From: Ulva prolifera
Taxonomy: Eukaryota > Chlorophyta > Ulvophyceae > Ulvales > Ulvaceae
DNA: 64,000 nucleotides
Direction: 5' to 3'
Assembly (NCBI GenBank): GCA_023078555.1
Contig: CM041198.1
Span: 5,832,924 to 5,896,923, forward strand
Below are positions 20,924 through 32,305 of this stretch, piece after piece. The notes below the pieces were generated by a model, which was not told where the DNA came from, did not search any database, and was given only the letters and a program-made list of their open reading frames with translations. Made by a program: the position numbers and the translations under genes. Each line of letters opens with the position of its first letter. The first letter of the stretch is position 1.

Positions 20924-23865
20924 TCATACATAGCAGGCACGGAGGCGTACCTGTACCATGCGGCTCGCAAACTGCGCCGGGATCTCCCACTGGATATGTT
21001 GCGGGCCATCGTACGGGTAATGCACCACCGCGACGTGGCCCTTCCGGAATGACGTCCGGCCGCCACCACCGCCGCCGCCGCCGTGCCGCACGTCCAGCCG
21101 GCCCCCTCCGTCGTCCATCACCGACAGCAGGAAGTCGTTGCGGCGCCGCATCGATGCCGTCTGGAAGCCGCGGTCGACCACCTTGGCGGCGCCGCTGTGC
21201 GCCCGCTCCTCCGCCGCCCGGCACTCCCGGACCCAGTCCAGAAACGGATAGTGCTCTGGCAGCTCCTTGAGCACCCCTTGGCCACAGCCGCGGGTGCCTT
21301 CCAGGTCCTGCGCGTGCTGCTGCATCAGCTGGTCGCACATGAGCAGGTCGGGGACGACAGTCTCGCGCGAGTCACATGCGAGCTGTGATGCATGACGAAA
21401 CGCTGCGTCCACAGAGACACATACGTCTGGCTGTATATACAGCCCTGGTATGTGAGAAATGATGCCCTTGCGGCACATGGCTGCGCAGGCGTTCCTGGGT
21501 CTGACCGGGGGCGATTGCAGTAGATCTAACGCCCTTTCAGTGTTTGCGCACTGCTGCTTGTCATGGCAGCCAGCTGTACAAGAAGAAGGCAAAGCCATCA
21601 GTTGGGCAGGTGACAGGGTCCAGGCACTGGCTGACTCCAGGTGGACTTGAGGGGCACACCTCAAACTGCACCCTCTCGCCGCCTGTGGAATCCCGATACC
21701 CGCGTGATGCCTTCGCCACCCTCTCCATCAGCTGCCGCTTCATCTCCTGCAAGAATCGACCGCGCCCACCGCCGCCCCGACCGCGACCGCCGCCGCCCCC
21801 GCCGCTGCTCCCCCCACCTTTGGCACCTTCAACCTGGCACATGCGGTCCAGCGCGCCTGAGCGCAGCATCTCCTGCATCGCGCGAGGATCCACCGCCTCG
21901 TCTGAGACCGCCGCGACCTCCGTGCCGGCGCGGATGTCCCAAGGGGCCCCATAATCTGGCCGCATCGCGATGTTTGGCGCGAGCGGCGGGCCCTCCATCA
22001 GCCCGTATCGCAGCGATAGCGACGCAGGTTCCACCTGCCGATCCGCGGCACACGGCCGCGGCCTGCTATCGGCCCCTACAGGAGCGAGGAGAGCACGGCT
22101 GCGCGGGCGTGGAATCAGAGGGGTGGCTTCGTCGGAGTGCCGATTTACGGAGTGGCGCAGGCGGCGTGCGTCCGGGGGGGTGGACACGGCTGATGAGGAA
22201 CTCCTAGACTGCGGGGGTGCTGCGGCGGCGCCAGGTGAGGGGGAACTTGAACGCAGGCCGGACCTCTGGCATACCTCTGCGTCACTGTAAAGCGGGCAGG
22301 CTTCTGCGCACATGTACACAGGACCCCGACATGAATCACAGCTGTGCGTCAGTGGGCGCGGGATTGTGTATCTGGGCGGATGCTTGTCATGTGGAGCCGG
22401 CAGGCTCTCAGTGTGTCTTCTTGATCGGTTTTCGTGCAAGATCAGGTGCCCGCCAGACAAAACAATCTGCTGTCCATTCTTGCCGATGGTGCGTCTGCCA
22501 GGAGACCTACGCCACTGGCCTGGTATGCAAACATCTCCCATGGGGGATAGTGCACAGGCTGTTGACGCACAAGCACAGCTACACTCGCAAGCCGCCTGAG
22601 GTGACAGAATCCGGCAGGTGTGGTTGATTCTGTATGATCCACAGGCCCATGTCGCAGCCGGGCATCACAGGCGTGTACAGAAAGGCATGTCCGATGTCAA
22701 TGGCCCCCTCAACGCGCTGAAACATCACAGGTGCCATGGTGGGACGCGGCAGGCGCAGTTTGACACATGCAGGCCTCAACGGTGCACAGGCAAGCATGGA
22801 AGCGTACAGGTCAGCAGGCTCATCCGTGCTGTTGATCCGTGCTTCTGCAGCGGTTGCGTGAGCTGCGGTGGCGGTCTGCTTGTCGGTGGAGCCTGGGGCA
22901 ACGACCTTGTGTGTGTCAGTGGCGTCAGTTGGCGTGCACAGTCTTGTGGGCTCGTTGCGCAGGTGGCCAGACGCACACATTGCGCTGCAGAATGCCTGCC
23001 ACTTCAGCATGGTGGTCCGCCTGTTGCGGTCTGCGAACGCCTGCAGGGTCAGCAGATCATGATCCTGAGTTCAAAAGCTGATGGCGAGGGGACGGTCAGG
23101 AGGTGTGCAAGAAGCTTTTCACTGAGCCTTCGATTGTCAGAGTTCTCAGATGCTGTATCCGCAGTATCACTAACAAGCAAAGGCTGCAGGCACTGTGTTC
23201 GCCCATGTGAGCTTTGGGTGGGCTGACACCGATGTCTTGATTGATAGGAACGGAGCGATTGTGTGATGGCAGCAGGTCCATGCTGCCGCAAGATGGCAGC
23301 AATAGGAAGCACAGCTAGAGTCAGCAACAATCATCTGGAGTTTGCCATCATGGTATATACCTCCTCTGCCGCAACAGAAGCTGAGAACTGTCTTCGCCAC
23401 TGCCGAAATTCCTCATCCATACAGCCATTGGGCATCGGGCGAGTGGTCCGCAGAGTAGCCGCAAAGTCCATGGGCGTTTGTGATGCCTCCTGGATGGCTT
23501 TGTAGTACAGCATCCTGTCTCGTTCCAGGTGTGTCGTCGACGAAGGAATTGTAACACTCTGACTTTCATGCTTTGACCTGTGCATTCCTTCCAGGAATCG
23601 CCTGCGCTTGGCATCTGCTCTTGAGTCCTACTCACAGCACGACCGTTGGACCATTTGATTCTGCGGCGTTTTGCACTCAGACAGTACCACAAAGCATCGC
23701 TTCGATGCCATCTTCAGTCGCACCGGTGGTCGAAGATGCTTGGCGATGGTGTCATGGCGCTGAAGCAATGCAGGGCTGCCCTGGACACGCTTGCGAGCAG
23801 TCTCAATGCGCCGTCGAAGAGCCTGGCCGTCGTCAGCTTCTGATACTGCGTCACCATGAGCAATG
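20924..23865 (-). CDS. Unrecognised multi-exon protein, Cys-containing
   Basis: Several minus-strand blocks read like protein and share order, but only part can be spliced with confidence. In gene order: a block near 23860-23715 (MVTQYQKLTTARLFDGALRL); one near 23585-23331 (RMLYYKAIQEASQTPMDFA); one near 22850-22630 (CVKLRLPRPTMAPVMFQRV, then IDIGHAFLYTPVMPGCDMGL); a long one near 22310-21616 with Ser/Pro- and Gly/Arg-rich segments ending VSQCLDP; and the last, about 21575-20924 (ERALDLLQSPPVRPRNACAA, then EHYPFLDWVRECRAAEERAH). The join from SQCLDP works in phase 0 to an acceptor before CAGTGCGCAAAC. No family is recognised. Whether the blocks form one gene or two is open. Confidence 0.48.
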
Positions 23866-23899
23866 AATCAGCTGGCCAGATTATCGAAGACTCCAAATT

Positions 23900-25400
23900 G
23901 GCTTACCCGCCAGCACGATAAGGCATCCACTGGACGAATGCGATATCGACAGTGATCACAAGGAATAGATGGTGTGATTGATCGTGGCGATCCGTTGACA
24001 TAGAGGTACCGGAACAGAACAGGGCTGGGGCGCACCACAGCTTGCAGAACCGAGAAGCTGGGCGTCCATCTTGGCCATGATCAGAGCCAAATTCTAGTAC
24101 AACATAACGAAATTCAGATACAGGGCTGTCTATACGACAAGAAGGACATGTGCAAGACCTGATAGGTGCGATCTATGCTAGTGCGCCTCACCTTGGCAAT
24201 CATGACGGCCGCACTTCTAGTGACGAAATATCGGCTGTTAAAAGATTATACAGCAACAGCGCGCGCGATAGGTTCAGGTGGGGCTACGCGGAAGCGTAGT
24301 GCAGCACGAAACGCAGGTCACTCCAAGCCACTGCTGCTGCACAACGGCCAACTGCGTCTTGGAGCCTGGCTGCAGTTCCTCAAGCGGCCCGTCTACGCGT
24401 TCTACTTCGGAAAAAATTAACGAGATTCTGCGCATTCTCGAGTCTACGTCAATCGTGTGTTTGACCTAGTCCTGCCAACAGCTGTCTGTCTTCAGCTACT
24501 GCACATCTGGAGAGCTCAATGTGATATCTGATCACCCACCCGAGAGCACGGATCCTGGTGACCATCACAGAACAGCGAAATTACCGTAGCATGTTCGCCT
24601 AGCGCATGCACGTTTGAAGCAACAGAACAGAAGCTTCACAAAGCAAACCTGGATTCATGTGGTGTGAGAGCGAACTGGAGCTTTTGAGGACCCTCTAATT
24701 CTATGCATGACAATCACAGCAGCAAAAGAGCCTGCAGCGAGCACAGGATATGTACTCGATCAGCAGCTTAGCTGGGCCATGGTGACGCTAGACGTGGCCT
24801 GTGCACTCAATAATCACTGCACATGTAATCATGGACAGCCACCAGTGAGCCTAGAGTTGGTCGTTGGCGCTCGTTTGGACCTGCCGAGATGCTTGCCAAT
24901 TTACACTGTAAATGGTGGTACAACTCAAGCTGTGGGCAAACTTGGAAGCCACGCAACTTGCACGCCGTCAGGCAGAGAGCAATTGAAAAGAGTTTTTTTT
25001 CTAATGAGGATACACTGGCTGGTCAACAGCGGACACCGGGTGCACTTATGCACACACAGGCAGAGAGAAAGGTGCCTGTTGTCTGCTTGGAAACTGGCCA
25101 CTGTTGAACCGCCATGTGGGCCAGACGTCAGATAGTGGCACCATATTCATCAATAGTCCACAGACAATCCTCTAAACCTCGGCTGAGGCAAGCAAGCCGG
25201 AAAATTTGAAACGAAGACATGTCGCTCACAGCCCTGTGGACTCTCACTGCAGCGATATTCCAGGGAAGACACAGGTGACAACTGTTTTTGCCCCAGCCGC
25301 CACTGCGTATCTGCAGAGCTTCATCTTAACCATAGACAGCTGCTGCGGGAGTTCAAGGGAACGCTGTCAGCTTTTCCTGAATGTCAGCGATTGCCTCATG
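23900..25400. other. No gene recognised
   Basis: Lower GC than its surroundings. I see no convincing exon. It could be intron or intergenic DNA between the two minus-strand genes. Confidence 0.35.
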
Positions 25401-25419
25401 GTGATAGTCAATCCCGCAG

Positions 25420-26816
25420 GTACAGAAATCCGTCCACGCCAGGAATGCTGTTGTTAACAGTGCAGTGGCAAACATCGCAGTGGGTCCGATGAGCCAGCTG
25501 ACCTGCACTTCGGCTTGCTTCAGAAGGAGTTGGTATCTCTTTTCCATTCGAGTCAGCCCAAGAAGCATCCTGTTCAAGTCTGATCCAAGTTCCAAACAGA
25601 CAGTCATTTACAATCTGAACACGAGTAGACTGCTATGACTGGCCCAAAATTTGACTGTGCGCTAAATTGAAGATTCTTGTCTAGGTGGATGTGATGTTGT
25701 GCACTACAATCTTGTCCACAGACATACCATTCGATGTCAACAGCGTTGCTCAGCCAGGTGAGGACAGCAAGTGGTGACACGGCACTGGCTTCAATGCAAG
25801 TCGAGATGGCATAACATGCTGCAGAACAATACGGTGTGTCGCAGTTGTTGACACCTACTCAAAATGCGCATGATTTGGTCCGTGCATCTCATCACCATGA
25901 CGCCGGGAGTGCATAGACAGCATCGGGTCCAGCTGCTCATACGTACTGAGCAGCCTGCGAGGATGTGCTCATTCAAGGTGCAAAGTAATGGTGCTGAAGG
26001 AGAATTGAACTGGTGGAGAGAGCCGCATTGGTCGCCTTACCGAGACTGGGAAGAAAATGAGACATCGGATCCCAAATGTCTGAGCTACATGAGCTTGCAG
26101 AGTCACCTTTGCAACATCATGTATGGATAAAATTGGAGGATCCAGGGACCCAGCTTTGAAGAAGTAGCCCTGTAAGCAATCTGACGTGCATGACGGTCAG
26201 GCACGCTGTGTAGCAGCAGCAAGCTTTGCTGGTAAGCAACAGGTCTACAGACTGAGAGCCAGTGCAGCGCACCGCATGTACACACATACGGACAGTGTGG
26301 ACAAGCGCCAGCATGGCGAGCATGATGACCATGAATGTGACCCCAAGAATTGCAGTTGCTGGGACCTGGCTTTGACCCACGATCGGATCATGGTTCTGCA
26401 TGCCACATCTGAGTGCATATGGAGCACAGTTTCTTCAGGATGCAGACTAAAAAAGTTGAGCAGAACGATTTCATCTGCGGTGTGCCCCACACCCCGTATC
26501 TCGCAATCTGACCGAGGCTTTCTTCGTCCAGCAGAATTGACATGACCTTCTGAGCCAAGAGCGATGAAATGGCTGCGAGAAATCCGACGCCAGTCAACAC
26601 ATTCCTGTTCTGCTGAATTCCAGTGATTGTGTCATTGTCTTGACAAATTAAGTCTGCGAAGCAGATGCGGGCCACGCGGCCTTGAGAAAACAAAGGAACA
26701 CCGTCCTTGCGGTCAGGCCTGTTCTCGCCGTTGACACAGAATAGCCAGTAATTGTAGCCGAGGTATACAAGAAATGAACTGAAAATCACAAGACCTTCAA
26801 CAGCGACGTTGGCCAT
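25420..26816 (-). CDS. DUF599-like membrane protein
   Basis: Exon 1 (26816-26493, 108 codons) starts at ATG with VAVEGLVIFSSFLVYLGYNY, a membrane helix. It continues through a polar loop to ITGIQQNRNVLTGVGFLAAI, matching the place where DUF599 proteins have an (A)xQxxRNxxMxxSFLA motif. Exon 2 (26395-26282) joins in phase 0 and reads ATAILGVTFMVIMLAMLALV, a second helix. A downstream block at about 25590-25440 reads NRMLLGLTRMEKRYQLLL then WLIGPTAMFATALLTTAFLA, like the last DUF599 helix. The exon or exons joining these (25980-25700) are unresolved. DUF599 proteins are multi-pass membrane proteins of unknown function found in bacteria and plants. Assignment rests on motif order, not on a search. 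Confidence 0.62.
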
Positions 26817-26819
26817 GCC

Positions 26820-28110
26820 CGAGAATGAATGATGGACCTCTCCAAGCGAACAACACGTGCCGCCTGCACAATTTCTGTAGGGCTACTCCGAACGAGTGGT
26901 GTGGTTCATTACACGAGCGAGCTTGCTTTGGCACAATTGGCGGAACCTCACCTGTATTTCCGTGTTTACTACAAGAGAAGCTTCGTCCGTGACTGTTTCG
27001 AGCATCGATCTGTCCCTGCGCACAGCCTGTAGACACATGCCCAAGGGCAATTCCTGTAAATACTGCGGCAGTACAAGATTGTGCTGAAAGTCGACCGCGA
27101 ATGATGTACTACAGTAGATGTCCCAGGACGCTCATGTTTGGCTCTATGATGTGATGTGGACCATCGCGTCCAAACATCTGGACCTTGACCCACAGTGAGC
27201 ACACAGTGCAGTTCCAGCTGAAGTGAGATCTTGGCTCAGGAATTCCCGATTAGTCAAGCTAATGAGGCGAGCATCGAGGCTTCTAAGCATCACATCATGA
27301 TGAACTGTGTGTGCATATTGTCACCCCTCCTGTTAGCAACCACCATCGTTCAGCGCTGCAGTGCTTGCACGTCTATACTCTACAAATTTACAGCACCCAT
27401 CGTGCTGTGGCGTTGTCGATCTTCCTGTATTGATGGCGCCCATGTTCGGCTTCCTGCGGCCAGTCAGGTGTGCAGGCCTTGCCCTGCACAGCTGCGACTC
27501 CCATGCGTCCCGAACCATGCCAAGCATGCGTAGAAGCGCCACCTCAAAGCGTGTCGCACAATCAGCGCACGTCAGGGCCGACCCACTGGAGAGCCCTGCC
27601 GCCCATCAGCAGCACGGTGCCGCACATCCTCCAGTAAAGCAACACCACACACCCTGGCCCCCAGCCCCCCCAACGCCACAGAGCATGGCCCGACACGAGC
27701 AGGCACCAGTGACACAACGTCACCAGAGCCCGGCCTCACGCACATCCCCCGCTATCTCACACGCTACCACAGACCCATAGCCACTCGCACACACACACAC
27801 GCCCAGTGGCCATTGCGCTACGCAAGCACATATGCCACCATTCTCGATCTCGGAGGCACCCCGCGCAGACTCCAGAGAGCTCAACACACCCCGCGCCAGC
27901 TGGCAGCCCTTGGGGGGGAATCCTGCCGACGCTCCGCCGCGTGCGCTTCACTCTTCGCCAAGACAGTCGCACATCGCATGCGGCTCTCGCAGTTGATCCA
28001 TCGCTCTGTGGCCTCGCAAGGTGGCAGCAGCACGGGCGCTGCCGTGCCTCCGCACAATGCGGCGCACTCCCATTCCCGCTGCTCATGCCGGTTCTCTGCA
28101 GCCGCAGCGG
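26820..28110. other. Intergenic; no gene recognised
   Basis: Between the DUF599-like start and the end of TspO copy A. The part from about 27440 to 27900 is GC- and CA-rich and resembles LINE 3' untranslated sequence in composition only. Confidence 0.35.
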
Positions 28111-30976
28111 TCACTCCGCGGCCTTGCGCGGCAGCAGCGGCTGGCGGCCGTTGAGGCCCCAGATCGACCACGCGAGCGCCTGCGCGACCGTCAGCCACAG
28201 CGGCAGCGGCAGCAGCGTCAGCCCGGCCTGCGGCGTGACGCTGTAGTACGTGGCCACGACGGCGACGGCGGACGGCAGCACGAACGTCGTGGCGCCGAGG
28301 GCGCTCGAGCCGAGCCGCGCCTGCGTGTTCGTCACGTAGTTCCACGTGTCCCCGATCGCCTGCATGCACGCGGCCCCTGCTGACAGGTCTTAAAAACAAA
28401 ATAAATTCCCTGGCCCACAGTCCGCACCATCTGCAATCGACATGATTCACCAACAATGCGGTGATGGCGATCCCGACTGGCTCAACTTTGAATATGCTCG
28501 CCCGACATGCATGGAGCTCATGCATGCGCTTCATGCATGTCCCGGCGGTCGGTGTTGGAGGGCATCGAGCAGACGACAGCGCGTGGGGGTGCTGAGTGCC
28601 GCATCCATCCTCGGCTTCGCCAGAGCCTGCTCCGCACAGGCACAACTGATCGAGCCGGCGCGCACACACGCACGGCAGTGTCCGCGATCACGACGACGAT
28701 CCCCCCGCGGGCTGCTCGTCCTCACAGACGCATCCTCGGCATGCACCTACCTGGGCATGTACGTACTTGTGTGCATTTACAAAAGCCCGGGCCGTTGTTC
28801 GGCAGAACTCCATCTGAACAACAACACATTGAACAGCTGCTACAGGGGACTCTTCGGACAGGGACATGGCGCACGAGGTGGCTTGCGAAGAGGAGGATGG
28901 GCAAGCAGGCGAGCGCCCCGAGCTCCTCGTACACGAGCGTGCCCGAGGTGGCGCGCAGGAAGGCGATCGTCGTCCACACGATGCCAAACACCGGGCCGGG
29001 GGGGCACCAGCTGGGCCGCTTGCGGTCGGCGAAGCCCTTCTCGCCCCTGCACAGTGGCCGATGTGATGCAGGTGAAGCGCTCTCCACCACGGGGGTGACT
29101 GCTTGCATGCTCACTACCACGGGCCATAAGCAGCGGCATCCATCGCGCATCAGGTGTGTCCTGGCCGCATGCCGCGGAGCACTGCGTGCGAAACCGCAGT
29201 TCCTGGCACCTTTGTCCCCAGTACTTTGAAGCTGTTTCATAGCTGCGTCAGGGGTGCTCAAGCAGAGCAACTCATGTCTGCTGTTCTGCCCGGCTGCAAT
29301 GCTCGCGGCTCTAGCTTAGTAACCGCAGTGAGAAGAGTACAGTCTAGCAGAGTATAGTGGAGGCCACATTCGCATTTGGTCGTGTGTTCTGGAACTCAGC
29401 CACAGGAGTGCCTGTGCTTGTGTGCAGAGCAGAGTATAGAGCATAAATACAGAGTATAGATGGCCACGTTCGCATCAAGTCGTGTGTTCTGGTACTAGAG
29501 CTGAGGCAGTGACGGGGGCACCGGTGCTGGTCTTCGCAGGAGCGAACGGATTGATAAAGGTATCAGGTCAGCAAGGTGCAGGTGTGGTGAGGCGCACTTT
29601 CGGGCGTACGGTCTCCGCGTGTCTAGGACAGAGAGCTTGCCGGACTTGGTGCTGAGGACGAGGAGGATGAAGAACACGATGTACTTTGGGTCGACTGCAG
29701 CAGGGATGGCCTGCGACGCGACCAGCTGCACACACGACCGTGGCAGATTAGTGGATGGCACAAACTCGATGGAATTGAGAGCTGCTGCTGGTGGGACGTC
29801 TGCTGCACGCAGACGAGAGTGGAGAGAAGAACCGCTTCGAGAGGTTGGAGAGTGACAGATGGTGCTTGGTCGGGAAGTGTGATGTATGCAACAGAACATC
29901 CTACATTGCACTTGCGAGCAGATCAAACCTGTGAAATCTGAAGAATACTATTTAGGAGAGCAGTACCTTGTCGAAAGCAAAGAAGAGCCCGGAGAGGGTT
30001 GCGATTTCCGTCACAGTTGCTCCGGCGAGGTTGGCCAGCTCCTGCACGACAGCGGAGGACTGCGCTGCAGCAGGCTGAAACAATGGGCAACATTCCGTGC
30101 AACGCTACACGCCAGGGGTTGTGCAAGAGTCAACGTCCTGACTCTGGCACATCAAACAAGCACTAATGTGGATGTGCTCTCGGCATGTGGCAGGCACACA
30201 GCCTCCAGGCATACATGCAGCAACAATGTTTCAGCCACATGAACAATGCAGGTGTGGTGGGGCTGTGCGCGAATTCCCATGGCTGGCTGGTGGCAAGGCC
30301 TCAGATCTTTCAAGGATGTCGCTCAGGAAAGTCAGATATATGCTTGTCTACTTGATGAATCATCCTTGACAGTGCGCTAGCCAGCCAGCCATGCAAATCT
30401 CATTGTAAAACAGTGTTGTTTTGGACACGAACAGACGCAGCTGCACACAGGTCACAGCTACAGGCGTGACATCAGCGTTGGTGGAAATCAGGTTCAGGGC
30501 AGCGGGGAGCAGCCTGTCGCCCAGACTCCGTGGCAGGCAATTATGGGCCCCTCACAGTGTTCCAGGCTATCGTGGTACATAGGTATTTGACAATGCAGAT
30601 GATCCCTGCGTGGCCAGTCTTGACTTGGCAGGACAAAACCAACCAGTAGCTTCATCACTGAATCATCAGCAAAGAGCACGCAGGGATCGGCTGGGATGCC
30701 CCGGGTTGAGCATGAGCAACGACTCGCAGTGCATCACAACATGTCAAAGGCAGCTTGGAGGCTGCGCTGCGCCACATGCTGCTGCAATACACGCGATCGG
30801 GCCGGTCCAGAACCACCTGCGGGTTGTGATCGGGTCGTCCCCGCAACCGAACAACTCCGGAAACCCGCCATGAACAGCTGATGAATACCCTTACCGGTTT
30901 GGAGCAGCATCGTTGCCGTTATTGATGCGTACTGCGACACCGACGGCGACGAATCTACGCCAGCGTCGACATCACC
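28111..30976 (-). CDS. TSPO: TspO/MBR family membrane protein, copy A
   Basis: Five exons agree in phase: 30976-30895, 30064-29967, 29725-29610, 29046-28875 and 28359-28111. Taking the Met at 30910 as start gives 216 residues. The signature region reads RKRPSWCPPGPVFGIVWTTI, the TspO P-x-W-x-PPxxVFGxVW motif. Later come GDTWNYVTNTQARLG and LLPLPLWLTVAQALAWSIWG, matching the last helix ending in W-x-I-W-x-L-N. Helices precede the motif (VFFILLVLSTKSGKLSVLDT). TspO proteins are five-helix carriers or sensors that bind porphyrins and sterols, in mitochondrial, plastid or secretory membranes. The pre-motif segment LDTRRPGEKGFADRKRPSW is longer than in bacterial TspO. It is a tandem paralogue of the gene at 32294. 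Confidence 0.9.
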
Positions 30977-30999
30977 CTGCACGTGCTGCACCGGAACAA

Positions 31000-32293
31000 A
31001 GCGCAAAGATCTATGCACGTCTACAGGGATGCACAGGTGTCTTGAATACAGTGTGTCGTGCGGCAGTAGTCGGTAGGGAGACACACTCGCACGTCCACGG
31101 GCGCGTTTGTGTCGGTGGCAGCAGCGCCACACTGCACGCTGGGCGTGCTCCTTGCTGGCACAGCCCGCACAGCTCTTTGCCCGCAGCAATTGCCTCGAAT
31201 CTTCATAGATTGCATCTGCATGGATGCCATGTTTGTCCGAGCAACACACCGAGGTTACGAGGTACGTAGGTCTCGAGGTCAGAGCAGGAGAAGCGCTTCT
31301 GCTAGCAGGCCCCAGTCCCCGAAGAAAACACAAAGAAAGCGACACCCGCCAGAGCGGAGAACTCGCTGAAGCGCGCATCGTGCATACATCCACAGTTCAC
31401 AGGCGTTGTTGGTTGCGGTGCCGTTGGGGTGCCACCGGTATGCTGCAGTGGCTAAGGTGCGCAGCACTGGGATCTCAGTGCTTGCAGACACGGGCAGAAA
31501 TTGTGCAAACCGCCTGAGCAAGAACACCGACAGTCTCCATCATGTTGAAGCGGGACACCGATTCAATGCCTCAAACATGCTGTGCGTGGCAGCCATTGCT
31601 GGTCTCCAGTTTGCACCAGCTGGACCAGCACTGCTCTCCGACCTGATGCTTGACTGTATTGCAAGCGATTCCCTGTGTATGTGCAGCGAAGCAACAAACT
31701 TGGCCCCAGAAGCTGTGCAGGCTACGTCGATTTTATTACGATTTACACTTCATCGACTGTTGATCTCATTCAGCAGAGTTTACCTTGCCAAGCGGGAACT
31801 ATTCGGAACAATTTCACAGCACAGCCTGGAAGCTAGCGAGCAAAGAAATCTGGTTGCCGCCCACTGCATGACAGCTGGGCTATTATCGACATCAGCAGTA
31901 AAAGCATCCGGCTCGACCATGAAAACACACATCTCTCAGCAAGTAATCCGCCAGCACGCAGCCTCAGGACATCCTCAGAGCAGCTCCGCACCGCCGGTGC
32001 TGCACCACACCGGCCCGTGGAGAGCCCATCTCCCAATGGTGCCTCCCCACCCGGCCACGGCTTGCCCACAACGGCGCCCCACACACGGGGCATGTACGCC
32101 AGCACGTCAGCCTGCTGAATACACAAAGCAGACCGCGCTTTGTCAAACCCCCGGAACACTGGCGAAATACCTCGCCCGATCCGGCTTGCCGAATTTCTAT
32201 CCAGGCAATCCATGCAACGACGGCGCCCCCTCTTCCAGAAACTCCAAACGTGTGCTGCGACACGGCGCATCTCATGCTGCGGCACGGCGCATC
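31000..32293. other. Between TspO copies; no gene recognised
   Basis: A long plus-strand open frame here runs antisense through TspO exons and shows no family motif. The span probably holds the 5' end of copy A and the 3' region of copy B. Confidence 0.4.
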
Positions 32294-32305
32294 TCATGCT
32301 GCGGC
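32258..32305. repeat. 22-bp tandem duplication at the stop of TspO copy B
   Basis: The unit containing GGCGCATCTCATGCTGCGGC occurs twice in tandem, and its left-hand flank repeats part of it again. The stop codon of copy B lies within one unit. Confidence 0.7.
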
